Assembly: GCF_900115285.1 (NCBI RefSeq)
Contig: NZ_FOYW01000003.1
Span: 62,001 to 126,000 of the forward strand
DNA length: 64,000 nucleotides
Direction of reading: 5' to 3'
From: Marinobacter daqiaonensis
GTDB lineage: Bacteria; Pseudomonadota; Gammaproteobacteria; Pseudomonadales; Oleiphilaceae
The notes under the pieces were generated by a model, which had not been told where the DNA came from, did not search any database, and saw only the letters and a program-made list of their open reading frames with translations. The first letter of the stretch is position 1. Each line of letters starts with the position of its first letter. Position numbers and translations under genes: made by a program. Shown piece by piece: positions 52,295 to 60,384 of the stretch.

Positions 52295-53305
52295 CTACTC
52301 GAAGGTTCGTGGCCGGACAGTATCCGGCTTCAGGAAATCCTTGTTTCCCGTGTTCGAGTGGTCGCCCAGCACCTTGCCGTCCGATTCCCGCTTCTGGCCG
52401 TAGAGGGAGTGTTTGTGAAAGGTAGGGCCGTACTTTTCCAGGGTTTCTGCCACGTCACCGGTATAGCGAGGGTCCTGGGGACGCTCCTGACTGTTCATGA
52501 AGTGGGCGACGTCCCAGGCCTCCTGGTCGGTCAGAGACAGTGGCTGGCCGAGGGGCATGTTGTTCTTTACGAAGCCTGCCGCGGAAGACACTCTTACCAT
52601 GCCTGCTCCCCAGTTGTACGAGTTGTTCCCCCAGGGAGCCGGAAATACCGTTGTGTCTCTTATCCGCAAGCCTTCACCATTGTCGCCGTGGCATATGGCG
52701 CATTTTTCCTTGTAGAGCTGTTCGCCACGTTGGTAGCTCACTTCCTCCGGGCGTTCCGGTGCCGGAAAACCGCGCCCATAGATGGGTTGCTCGGGATACA
52801 TCGTTACGCCCCTGGCCAGCCAATGATGATAGGCGGCCAGGGCCAGCATGTTGTCACTCCCATAGTCGGGCGGCTTGCCGTTCATGGAGTAGGTGAAGCA
52901 ACCGGCAATACGCTCCTCAAGGCTATTGACATGATCGTTCTTGCCCCGGTAGTTGGGCAGGGTGACAGCCGCGGGCCAGACCGGGGCACTGAATGGCATC
53001 CGTCCATCGCCGAGGTGACAGCTGGAGCAGTTCATGTTGTTGAAAACATTCTCGCCCCTGAGCTGCTGGGTATCGGTGAAGAGATCGTGGCCCCGCCGGA
53101 TCACGCGCTTGAGCTCAGGGTGCATGCTCGACTGCTCGAGATCTTTCAGGGTAGGAGGAATATGCACCAGCTGGTTATCCGCTGGTGCCGGATATCCGAG
53201 CTCGGTCAGGGTAGTGAGGTAATCGTCTGTCTGGTCACCGGCAAACACCAGGGCGGCGAAAAAAGCAGAGCCCGCTATCACTGAGCGGGAGAAGGTCAAT
53301 TTCAT
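52295..53305 (-). CDS. tsdA: Thiosulfate dehydrogenase TsdA (dihaem cytochrome c)
   Basis: A 336-residue periplasmic dihaem enzyme oxidising two thiosulfates to tetrathionate. After the signal peptide, haem 1 is bound by CSSCH (93-97) and haem 2 by CAICH (202-206). The diagnostic cysteine ligand of the active-site haem is C136 in EERIAGCFTYSMNG, closely matching the TsdA motif NxCxxRSxNG. Its ATG overlaps the tsdB stop by four bases (ATGA), so both are translated together. Direction (thiosulfate oxidation or tetrathionate reduction) cannot be read from sequence, but the c4-type partner favours oxidation. Confidence 0.86.
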   Translation of the reverse strand: MKLTFSRSVIAGSAFFAALVFAGDQTDDYLTTLTELGYPAPADNQLVHIPPTLKDLEQSSMHPELKRVIRRGHDLFTDTQQLRGENVFNNMNCSSCHLGDGRMPFSAPVWPAAVTLPNYRGKNDHVNSLEERIAGCFTYSMNGKPPDYGSDNMLALAAYHHWLARGVTMYPEQPIYGRGFPAPERPEEVSYQRGEQLYKEKCAICHGDNGEGLRIRDTTVFPAPWGNNSYNWGAGMVRVSSAAGFVKNNMPLGQPLSLTDQEAWDVAHFMNSQERPQDPRYTGDVAETLEKYGPTFHKHSLYGQKRESDGKVLGDHSNTGNKDFLKPDTVRPRTFE

Positions 53306-53976
53306 GGCTGGATCTCCTCCAGTTCGGCTGCGGGGGGCTGGTTTGCGAGCCAGGCGGCAACGGCACGGATATCGTCGTCGTTCATACGCCTTGCGATCGT
53401 CCCCATGAGATCCTGAGGGTCGTTCGTCCGCTCACCGGCCTGCCAGGCTTCCAGCTGTGCCACGATGTAGCCGGCGTGCTGACCGGCAATGCCGGGAAAC
53501 ACCGTGCCGACCCCCTGATTGTCCGGGCCGTGGCAGCTCTGGCACGACACGATGTAGGCGGACCAGTCGCCCCGTTGAGCCAGTATCCGGCCGCGCTGAA
53601 GCACCTCCGTGCTGGCGCTTTCGCCGCCCTGCCCGGGACGGGGTGCCATCTTGCTGTAAAACTGCGCAACATCGACGATCTGCTGATCCGAGAGCATATT
53701 GGCGAAGGGTTTCATGGTGGCGTTCTGTCGCCGCCCGGACTGGTAGTCCCGCAGTTGTTTGGCAAGATAGCCGGCATCAAGACCCGCCAGCTGCGGCCAG
53801 GATTCGCCCTGTTCGTTGTGCTTGCCGGATCCATCCGCCTGATGGCAGCTGGTACAGACCGCGGCCGCCTCGGCGCCCCGTGACGCATCGCCCTCGGTTG
53901 CGGCTTGTAGCCATCCGGGCAGCGTCAGCGTACTCAAGGCGAGAATAGTGGTCGGCAAATGTTTCACAGTCAGCAT
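53302..53976 (-). CDS. tsdB: Dihaem cytochrome c4-type electron acceptor TsdB
   Basis: A 224-residue periplasmic cytochrome with two class I domains, haem sites CTSCH (41-45) and CQSCH (145-149), and methionines ATMKPFANML and DLMGTIARRM as probable sixth ligands. A signal peptide (TTILALSTLTLPGWLQA) precedes them. Gene order tsdB-tsdA with a four-base overlap is that of characterised TsdBA systems (for example in Pseudomonas stutzeri-type bacteria), in which TsdB takes electrons from TsdA and passes them to the respiratory chain. The promoter must lie in the 165-bp gap before acr3. Confidence 0.84.
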   Translation of the reverse strand: MLTVKHLPTTILALSTLTLPGWLQAATEGDASRGAEAAAVCTSCHQADGSGKHNEQGESWPQLAGLDAGYLAKQLRDYQSGRRQNATMKPFANMLSDQQIVDVAQFYSKMAPRPGQGGESASTEVLQRGRILAQRGDWSAYIVSCQSCHGPDNQGVGTVFPGIAGQHAGYIVAQLEAWQAGERTNDPQDLMGTIARRMNDDDIRAVAAWLANQPPAAELEEIQP

Positions 53977-54141
53977 CCCTCCCGGATCCTTAAATGACCA
54001 TAACCATCGAACCTGGTGCCCACAGCGGGACTTTTACCGTCCTGTTGCGGGCACCAGTCACTTTGAGTATAGACGCCTGCTTACAGGCTCAAATGAAAAG
54101 GCAGTAATGCAACGGGTGGGGTGCCTTCGTGACGGCAAGCC

Positions 54142-55212
54142 TCAGGCCGGAAACCGGTCACGGGTCCTGTTGGCAATGCGTACCAGCACGAGCATCAGCG
54201 GCACTTCCACCAGGACCCCGACAACGGTTGCCAGGGCCGCCCCGGACTGGAGGCCAAAAAGCGCTATGGCTGCCGCTACCGCCAGTTCAAAGAAGTTACT
54301 GGCGCCTATCATGGCCCCCGGCGCCGCGATGCAGTGGCGCACCTTCCACAACCTGGCCCAGCCATAGGCCAGGAAGAAGATCAGGAAGGTCTGCACGATC
54401 AACGGCACCGCAATCAATACAATGTGCAACGGGTTATTCAGTATGACACCGCCCTGGAAGGCGAACAGCAATACCAGGGTGACAATCAGCGCCGCCGGCG
54501 TCACCGGCGCAAGCCTTTTCATGAAGACCTCGTCGAACCAGCGCTGGCCCCTGCGGGCGACGAGCACCCGGCGGGTGATGTAACCCGCAGTCAGTGGAAT
54601 GACGATATACAGCACCACCGACAGGATGACGGTGTTCCAGGGCACCTGGATATCGGAAATGCCCAGCAGGAACACCACGATGGGTGCGAACGCGAATAGC
54701 ATGATGATGTCGTTCAGGGACACCTGCACCAGGGTATAGGCGGCATCGCCCCGGGTCAGGTAGCTCCAGACGAAGACCATGGCGGTACAGGGGGCAGCGC
54801 CCAGCAGGATGGCCCCGGCCAGGTACTCGCTGGCCAGTTGCGGCGCGATAAGGGGTTCGAACACCACCATCAGGAAGAACCACGCAATGGCGAACATGGT
54901 GAAGGGCTTGATCAGCCAGTTCACCGCAGTGGTGATGGCCAGGCCCTTCGGTTCTTTTCTCACACCCACCACGGCACTGAAATCAATCTGGGCCATCATC
55001 GGGAAGATCATGGCCCAAATGAGAATGGCGATGGGGATGGAGACCTGGGCGTACTCAAGACGGGAGAGGGCATCCGGTACCGAAGGGGCCAGCTGGCCCA
55101 GAGCCACGCCGGCAATGATGGCCAGCGCCACCCATACGGAAAGATAGCGCTCGAAACGTCCCATGCCTTCGGAGGTGTCGATGTCCGTCATTGCCCGGTC
55201 GGCATTGCTCAT
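54142..55212 (-). CDS. Arsenite efflux permease Acr3
   Basis: A 356-residue inner-membrane protein with ten predicted helices and the ACR3 signatures AILLGAAPCTAMVFVWSYLTRGD (conserved Cys in helix 4) and the late helix pair NFFELAVAAAIALFG. It expels arsenite (and perhaps antimonite) by proton antiport. It is divergent from the ArsC-ArsR fusion, sharing a 125-bp region with a candidate ArsR dyad. N-terminal 30 residues are hydrophilic; a start at the second ATG (about 55191) is possible. Confidence 0.93.
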   Translation of the reverse strand: MSNADRAMTDIDTSEGMGRFERYLSVWVALAIIAGVALGQLAPSVPDALSRLEYAQVSIPIAILIWAMIFPMMAQIDFSAVVGVRKEPKGLAITTAVNWLIKPFTMFAIAWFFLMVVFEPLIAPQLASEYLAGAILLGAAPCTAMVFVWSYLTRGDAAYTLVQVSLNDIIMLFAFAPIVVFLLGISDIQVPWNTVILSVVLYIVIPLTAGYITRRVLVARRGQRWFDEVFMKRLAPVTPAALIVTLVLLFAFQGGVILNNPLHIVLIAVPLIVQTFLIFFLAYGWARLWKVRHCIAAPGAMIGASNFFELAVAAAIALFGLQSGAALATVVGVLVEVPLMLVLVRIANRTRDRFPA

Positions 55213-55303
55213 TGGTGTACCCTGGATTGATGCTGGTTTTTTTCAGTGGTGTCCCTGGCGTATTTACACCATCCTGTTGCGGGTCTATTATTCACAAAAT
55301 CAT

Positions 55304-55323
55304 ATATATGTCTAACCGTATAT
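55304..55323. promoter_or_regulatory. Candidate ArsR operator (imperfect dyad)
   Basis: The dyad ATATATG-N6-CGTATAT has one mismatch in 7-bp arms and sits 15 bases before the arsC-arsR start, inside the divergent promoter region with acr3. A weak sigma70-like pair (ttgcgg at 55277-55282 and catata at 55301-55306) overlaps it. Binding is inferred from position and symmetry. Confidence 0.45.
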
Positions 55324-55337
55324 TCGGGACAAGGAAT

Positions 55338-56102
55338 ATGAAACGACGCGTCCTTTTCGTCTGTACCGCCAACAGTGCCCGCTCTCTGATGGCGGAGGCC
55401 CTGCTCCGGGATATGGCCGGGGACCGGTTTGAAGTGGCCAGTGCCGGCACCGAACCCACCCGCCCCCACCCCATGGCTCTCCAGGTGCTGTCAGAGGCGG
55501 GAATTGCCGTGGACGGCCTGCACAGCAAGCATCTGGCGGATCTCCAGGGAGAGTACTGGGATTACGTGATTACCCTTTGCGAAAAAGCCTCCAGGGAGTG
55601 TGGCGCCGTCTGCCTGCCGGCTCAACAGATTGCCTGGGATTTTCCCGACCCGGCGCCAGCGAACCGCCACGCAACCTTCGCGCTGACACTAAAGGGTCTG
55701 AAGGAGCGCATCAGCCTGTTTGCCCTCGTCCACCAGAAGGAAACCGGTCTGAAAACGGTGAACTACAACCCGGTTACGGTATTCAAGGCATTGTCGGACG
55801 AATTGCGGCTGGCGGCCCTGCTGCTGATCCGTGAACAGGAAAAACTGTGTGTCTGCGAGCTGACCGAGGCTCTCGATGTCTCCCAGCCCAAGGTCAGTCG
55901 TCACCTGGCGACCTTCCGCGAGATCGGGTTGCTGGAAACTGAACGCCAGGGTCAATGGGTCTATTATTACCTCAACCCCCGCTTGCCCGGCTGGTTGACA
56001 CAGGTGCTTACGGAAACGGCGGCCGGCAACGCCACGCTGATCGATACGCCGCTGGCGCGCTTGCGGGCCATGGTGGACCGTCCCGGTGTCCCGTGCCCCT
56101 GA
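55338..56102 (+). CDS. Arsenate reductase - ArsR repressor fusion
   Basis: A 254-residue two-domain protein. Residues 1-130 are a thioredoxin-coupled ArsC of the low-molecular-weight phosphatase fold: P-loop C9-x5-R15 (VCTANSARS) plus C81 and C88, matching the three-cysteine relay (C10/C82/C89) of known enzymes. Residues 140-245 are an ArsR/SmtB winged helix with the arsenite-binding pair C171-x-C173 (KLCVCEL) and recognition helix QPKVSRHLATFREIG. It would reduce arsenate and derepress ars genes on sensing arsenite. The start at 55338 places the dyad upstream; an ATG at 55308 would sit inside it. Regulator and enzyme are normally separate genes. Confidence 0.85.
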   Translation: MKRRVLFVCTANSARSLMAEALLRDMAGDRFEVASAGTEPTRPHPMALQVLSEAGIAVDGLHSKHLADLQGEYWDYVITLCEKASRECGAVCLPAQQIAWDFPDPAPANRHATFALTLKGLKERISLFALVHQKETGLKTVNYNPVTVFKALSDELRLAALLLIREQEKLCVCELTEALDVSQPKVSRHLATFREIGLLETERQGQWVYYYLNPRLPGWLTQVLTETAAGNATLIDTPLARLRAMVDRPGVPCP

Positions 56103-56147
56103 TGGGCGGTCAGTCCACGAGTTTGATTCAACGGTCAGGAGAGCAAT

Positions 56148-57152
56148 ATGAGCAAGATCAAGGTAGGCATCAACGGATTCGGGCGTATTGGTCGCCTCGC
56201 CCTGCGGGCGGCCTGGGAATGGCCGGACATGGAGTTCGTCGCCATCAATGACCCGGGCGCGGACGCCGCGACCTTCGCGCACCTGCTCAACTTCGACAGT
56301 GTCCATGGCCGCTGGAGCCACGAAGCGGGTGCCGAGGGTGATGCCATTGTCATTGAGGGAAGGCGCATCCGCGTCACTGGCAACAAGACCATCGGCGACA
56401 CCGACTGGTCGAACTGTGACCTGGTGATCGAGGCCAGTGGCGTGAACAAGAAAGTGGATGTGCTGCAGGCCTATCTGGAGCAGGGGGTAAAGCGGGTCGT
56501 CGTCAGTGCTCCGGTCAAGGAAAAAGGCGCGAAGAACATCGTGATGGGTGTGAATGAGCACATCTTCGATCCGGCGCATGACCGGATCGTCACTGCCGCC
56601 TCCTGCACCACCAACTGCCTGGCACCGGTGGTGAAGGTGATCCACGAGAAGCTGGGCATCCGGCACGGTTCCATCACCACCATCCACAGCCTGACCAATA
56701 CCCAGACCATCCTCGATGCGCCTCTCAAGGACCTGCGCCGGGCCCGGGCCTGTGGCAGCTCGTTGATCCCCACTACGACCGGATCGGCCACAGCCATCAT
56801 CGAGATCTTCCCGGAACTGAAGGGGCGGATTGACGGCCACGCGGTGCGGGTGCCGCTGACCAACGCTTCCCTCACCGATTGCGTGTTCGAGGTGGAGAAA
56901 CCCACCGACCGGGATACCGTGAACCGGTTGCTGAAGGAAGCGGCAGAAGGCGAGCTGAAGGACATCCTGGGCTATGAGGAACGCCCGCTGGTGTCCATCG
57001 ACTACCGGACTGACCCCCGCTCTTCCATCGTCGACGCCCTGTCCACCATGGTGGTCAACGGCACCCAGGTGAAGATCTACGCCTGGTACGACAACGAGTG
57101 GGGCTACGCCAACCGCACCGTGGAACTGGCCCGCAAGGTGGGTTCCGCCTGA
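56148..57152 (+). CDS. Glyceraldehyde-3-phosphate dehydrogenase of the ars operon
   Basis: A 334-residue type I GAPDH with NAD-binding [16 protein letters not shown], catalytic C153 in AASCTTNC and the conserved H in [12 protein letters not shown]. It is located between arsC-arsR and arsJ (gap of one base to arsJ). In such operons it uses arsenate in place of phosphate to form 1-arseno-3-phosphoglycerate, which ArsJ exports. The substituted segment [18 protein letters not shown] differs from the glycolytic SxTxxQ...DGPS pattern, consistent with a specialised paralogue. Glycolytic use cannot be excluded. Confidence 0.9.
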   Translation: MSKIKVGINGFGRIGRLALRAAWEWPDMEFVAINDPGADAATFAHLLNFDSVHGRWSHEAGAEGDAIVIEGRRIRVTGNKTIGDTDWSNCDLVIEASGVNKKVDVLQAYLEQGVKRVVVSAPVKEKGAKNIVMGVNEHIFDPAHDRIVTAASCTTNCLAPVVKVIHEKLGIRHGSITTIHSLTNTQTILDAPLKDLRRARACGSSLIPTTTGSATAIIEIFPELKGRIDGHAVRVPLTNASLTDCVFEVEKPTDRDTVNRLLKEAAEGELKDILGYEERPLVSIDYRTDPRSSIVDALSTMVVNGTQVKIYAWYDNEWGYANRTVELARKVGSA

Positions 57153-57153
57153 C

Positions 57154-58350
57154 ATGAGCGCCGCCATCCGGCAGTACCTGGTCATCACCGGCAACTACTG
57201 GGCCTTTACCCTCACGGATGGCGCCCTGCGGATGCTGGTGGTGCTCCATTTCCATCAGCTGGGTTATTCGCCGCTGGAAATCGCGCTGCTGTTCATCTTC
57301 TACGAGTTCTTCGGGGTGGTGACCAACCTGGTGGGTGGCTACCTGGGTGCCCGTATGGGGCTGAACCGGACCATGAACATCGGTCTGTTCCTGCAGATTG
57401 TGGCGCTAGGCATGCTGGCGGTGCCGGCGGCCATGCTAACCGTGCCCTGGGTGATGGCGGCCCAGGCGCTTTCCGGCATTGCCAAGGATCTCAACAAGAT
57501 GTCCGCCAAGAGCGGCATCAAGCTGCTGGTGCCCGATTCAGAACAGGGCAGGCTCTACAAGTGGGTGGCCATCCTCACCGGTTCCAAGAACACCCTCAAG
57601 GGTGTGGGTTTCTTCCTTGGCGGCGTGCTGCTGATGGCAGCCGGCTTCACGGGCGCGGTGATTATCATGGGCATGGCCCTGGCGCTGGTGTGGCTGGCCA
57701 GCCTGTTCCTGCTGAAACAGGAGCTGGGCAAGAGCAAGGCCAAACCGAAGTTCAGCGAAATCCTGTCCAAGAGCCGTGCGATTAACGTGCTTTCGGCAGC
57801 GCGAATGTTCCTGTTCGGCGCTCGGGATGTGTGGTTTGTGGTGGCCCTGCCGGTCTACCTGTCCACTGTGTTTGGCTGGGATCACTGGCGGGTGGGCGGC
57901 TTCATGGCCAGCTGGATTATCGGCTACGGCTTTATCCAGACCATTGCGCCGCGCATCACCGGCAATATGGAAGGCAAACAGCCCGCCGTACTCTGGGCCA
58001 CGGCCCTGGCACTCATTCCGGCCGCCATTGCCATCGGCCTGATGGCGGGATGGTCTCCCCAGGTGATTGTGGTCGGTGGCCTGCTGCTGTTCGGCGTGCT
58101 GTTCGCCATTAATTCCTCCCTGCACAGCTACCTGATTGTCAGCTTTGCCCGGGGCGACGGCGTGTCCCTGGATGTGGGTTTCTATTACATGTCCAACGCC
58201 GCCGGCCGGCTGCTGGGGACCATGCTGTCCGGTTGGGTGTACCAGGTCTATGGGCTGGTAGCCTGCCTGTGGATTTCCGCGGGGCTGGTGGCAACGGCGG
58301 CGCTGCTGTCCCTGATGCTTCCCGAAAGGCGGTACGCGACCGTAACGTGA
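57154..58350 (+). CDS. arsJ: ArsJ organoarsenical efflux transporter
   Basis: A 398-residue major-facilitator permease with about 11-12 helices. It matches ArsJ by features such as NYWAFTLTDGALRMLVVLHFHQLGY, GIAKDLNKMSAKSGIKLLVP and GDGVSLDVGFYYMSNAAGRLLG. It is translated one base after the GAPDH stop, an arrangement typical of the GAPDH-ArsJ pair. It exports 1-arseno-3-phosphoglycerate, which breaks down outside to arsenate, giving arsenate resistance without reduction. The operon order arsC/R, gapdh, arsJ is intact. Confidence 0.94.
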   Translation: MSAAIRQYLVITGNYWAFTLTDGALRMLVVLHFHQLGYSPLEIALLFIFYEFFGVVTNLVGGYLGARMGLNRTMNIGLFLQIVALGMLAVPAAMLTVPWVMAAQALSGIAKDLNKMSAKSGIKLLVPDSEQGRLYKWVAILTGSKNTLKGVGFFLGGVLLMAAGFTGAVIIMGMALALVWLASLFLLKQELGKSKAKPKFSEILSKSRAINVLSAARMFLFGARDVWFVVALPVYLSTVFGWDHWRVGGFMASWIIGYGFIQTIAPRITGNMEGKQPAVLWATALALIPAAIAIGLMAGWSPQVIVVGGLLLFGVLFAINSSLHSYLIVSFARGDGVSLDVGFYYMSNAAGRLLGTMLSGWVYQVYGLVACLWISAGLVATAALLSLMLPERRYATVT

Positions 58351-58369
58351 TCATTAAGGGACATTGGCG

Positions 58370-58705
58370 CTACTGGGCGCACTCGATGCAATACAGGGTG
58401 GTGGGGTCGATTTCCAGGCGCTTCGGATTGATGGTCTCGCCGCATTCCACGCATTCGCCGAACTCCCCCTGATCAATGCGCTTCAGGGCTGCGTCAATCA
58501 TCAGGAGCTGGCGCTCGGCCCGCTCCTTGCCCGCTTTGGCCAGTGCCTGGCTCTGCAGTGCATCCATCCGGGAAAGCCTGCCGACACTCTGCTGGTCCAG
58601 CTGGACCGTGCTGCTGGTTTCATCACGAACGGCGGCGGTGGAAAGCAGATCTTCACGAAAATCTTCCAGAAGCTTCCGGAATCGGTCCAGATCCTGTTGT
58701 GTCAT
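58370..58705 (-). CDS. DksA/TraR-family C4 zinc-finger protein
   Basis: A 111-residue protein with a long helical part (MTQQDLDRFRKLLEDFREDLL...ERQLLMIDAALKRIDQGEFGEC) and a C4 zinc finger (CVECG...CIEC). It is shorter than DksA (about 150 residues) and lacks the DksA coiled-coil tip acidic pair DxxDxA in recognisable form, so it belongs to the TraR/YbiI-like group. Such proteins bind the RNA polymerase secondary channel. The start at 58705 has ggagag before it. It is convergent with arsJ. Confidence 0.82.
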   Translation of the reverse strand: MTQQDLDRFRKLLEDFREDLLSTAAVRDETSSTVQLDQQSVGRLSRMDALQSQALAKAGKERAERQLLMIDAALKRIDQGEFGECVECGETINPKRLEIDPTTLYCIECAQ

Positions 58706-58743
58706 GGCTGCTCTCCCAAAAGGGATAAGGTGGTCATTCGATG

Positions 58744-59712
58744 TTAGTGGATGTGGCGATCCGTGCCAACGATCAGTCCTGGCAGCCACTTGAGATACGC
58801 CGTCATACCAAACAGTTCCACCAGGGACTGGAATACGATTACCACCACGGCCGACGCCCACAAGTCCGGCAGGGCGATAGCCAGGGGCAGCACGACGAAG
58901 GAATTGCGGGTGCCAAAGCTGAACGCCAGGGTCTTTCCCCGTTGGCCAGGTAACCGGAAGACACTGCTCAGTAGCCTGGCCACCAGCACGGCAGCGACCA
59001 GGTAGAGTGAAAAAATCACGAGCAACATGGGCAGCATGCTCCCGGTCTCCAGCACCAGGCTGATCTGCGATGCCGCGATCATGAAAACCACCAAAGCCAA
59101 TATGGGCACCGGTAGCCAGCCAAGCGCCCGGATCTGGCCTGTAAGGGCGGGCCTCCTTTCGACGGCCTTCTCGGTCAGCCAGGCCAGCACCAGGGGAGCC
59201 AGGATCAGGCCGAAGAATACCGGAAGAAAATGCCCGCCAAGACTCGTGATAACCACGTCCTCCCCGAATAATAGCCAGAGATAGAGTGGCAGCATCACGA
59301 TCTGCAGAATCAGCAGGATCGGGCTGGCGGCAATGGCCCGGGCGCTGTCGCCACCGCCAAGATGGGTAAAACTGATAAACCAGTCGGTGCAGGGCACAAG
59401 CAGCACGAGCGCGATGCCCAGCCGGATGGCCGGGTCCGCGGGTGCCAGGAGCAACAACAGCCAGACGACCAGGGGCATGATCACGAAATTGCCCAGCACC
59501 AGGGCGACGTTGAAGCGCATGTCACGGAAGGCGGTGGCCAGGTGGGTGAGGGGAACCTGGGTGAAGGTGGCGTACAGCAGCAACCCCAGTACCGGCCACA
59601 GCAGGTACTCGAGGAGGGCTGTCACTTCCGGCCTGGCCCAGCCGATGGCCATTCCCGCCGCGATGGCCAGCAGGTAAAGCCAGACCTGATGCTTTTCCAG
59701 GGTGGCTCTCAT
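58744..59712 (-). CDS. Second Acr3/SBF-type permease (arsenic-resistance-like)
   Basis: A 322-residue inner-membrane protein with about ten helices from the bile acid:sodium symporter/ACR3 superfamily. The helix-4 motif LLVPCTDWFISFTHLGGGD keeps the PCT cysteine seen in Acr3 (AAPCTAMVFVWS), while the late segment FGTRNSFVVLPLAIALP resembles the SBF side. It is annotated as arsenic-resistance-like rather than as a confirmed arsenite pump. Start at 59712 (MRATLEK) has aagggg before it. It is encoded only 3.5 kb from acr3, beside the DksA-like gene. Confidence 0.75.
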   Translation of the reverse strand: MRATLEKHQVWLYLLAIAAGMAIGWARPEVTALLEYLLWPVLGLLLYATFTQVPLTHLATAFRDMRFNVALVLGNFVIMPLVVWLLLLLAPADPAIRLGIALVLLVPCTDWFISFTHLGGGDSARAIAASPILLILQIVMLPLYLWLLFGEDVVITSLGGHFLPVFFGLILAPLVLAWLTEKAVERRPALTGQIRALGWLPVPILALVVFMIAASQISLVLETGSMLPMLLVIFSLYLVAAVLVARLLSSVFRLPGQRGKTLAFSFGTRNSFVVLPLAIALPDLWASAVVVIVFQSLVELFGMTAYLKWLPGLIVGTDRHIH

Positions 59713-59788
59713 GAGGCCCCTTGGCATTTCACGATGAGAGGGTGTCTCGGCGCGGCTCAGCAGCTCAGTGAATTAACCGGGCGGGAGA

Positions 59789-60193
59789 CTAGGACAACTG
59801 CTCCGGCACCGACCGGATGCGGCCGTGCTCGTCGATGGCCACATAAACGAACAGTCCCTCGGTCACCTTGCGGGGCGGCTTGTTGTTGCGATCCCGGGTC
59901 CAGACCTCCACGTTGATCTTCATGGAGCTGCGGCCGATGTCCACCAGTTCGCAGTAGCAGCCCACCTGGGCTCCGATCCTGAGGGGCGAGAGAAACTCCA
60001 TCCGGTCCATGGCAACCGTGGCATTACGGCCCTCGGAAATACGACCCGCCAGGATGCCTGCAGCCAGGTCCATCTGCTGGACCAGCCAGCCGGCGTAGAC
60101 GTCGCCGTTGGCGTTGGTGTCGCCGGGCAGGGGCACGATCTGGAGTATCAGTTCACCACGAGGGCTGGGTCTGTCATCGTCGAGTTCGGTCAC
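59789..60193 (-). CDS. YciA-type acyl-CoA thioesterase
   Basis: A 134-residue hot-dog-fold thioesterase. The pattern GDTNANGDVYAGWLVQQMDLAAGILAGR contains the conserved NxxGDxxGGWL-type active-site segment with Asp, and NATVAMDRMEFLSPLRIGAQVGCY follows, both as in YciA. It hydrolyses medium- to long-chain acyl-CoA in the cytoplasm. It is divergent from the pst operon, with 191 bp in between. Expression with the Pho regulon is not implied. Confidence 0.88.
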   Translation of the reverse strand: MTELDDDRPSPRGELILQIVPLPGDTNANGDVYAGWLVQQMDLAAGILAGRISEGRNATVAMDRMEFLSPLRIGAQVGCYCELVDIGRSSMKINVEVWTRDRNNKPPRKVTEGLFVYVAIDEHGRIRSVPEQLS

Positions 60194-60303
60194 GGGGCGC
60201 TACCTGTGTTTTTATTGGAAGTGTTTATTTGCTGAGCATGGTAATCATCGCGCGGGCGGGTGCAAGTGAAATTGCCCGTTAAAGTGGAAATTATTTCTGC
60301 GGG

Positions 60304-60329
60304 TGTCACAAACCTGTCATAGACTGTCC
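60304..60329 (+). promoter_or_regulatory. Candidate Pho box upstream of pstS
   Basis: TGTCAC (60304), CTGTCAT (60314) and CTGTCC (60324) recur at 10-11 bp steps, the spacing of PhoB half-sites (CTGTCAT). They lie 55-80 bases before the pstS start. Confidence 0.75.
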
Positions 60330-60384
60330 GTAGTCTTCCAACCATCGGACAACCCGAGCCAATAAACGGAAGGAGACTCAACGT

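Noticed and set aside
55308-55337. ATG at 55308 as start of the ArsC-ArsR fusion
   Set aside because: It would add ten residues before the MKRRVLFVC start of the ArsC fold and put the start codon inside the candidate operator.
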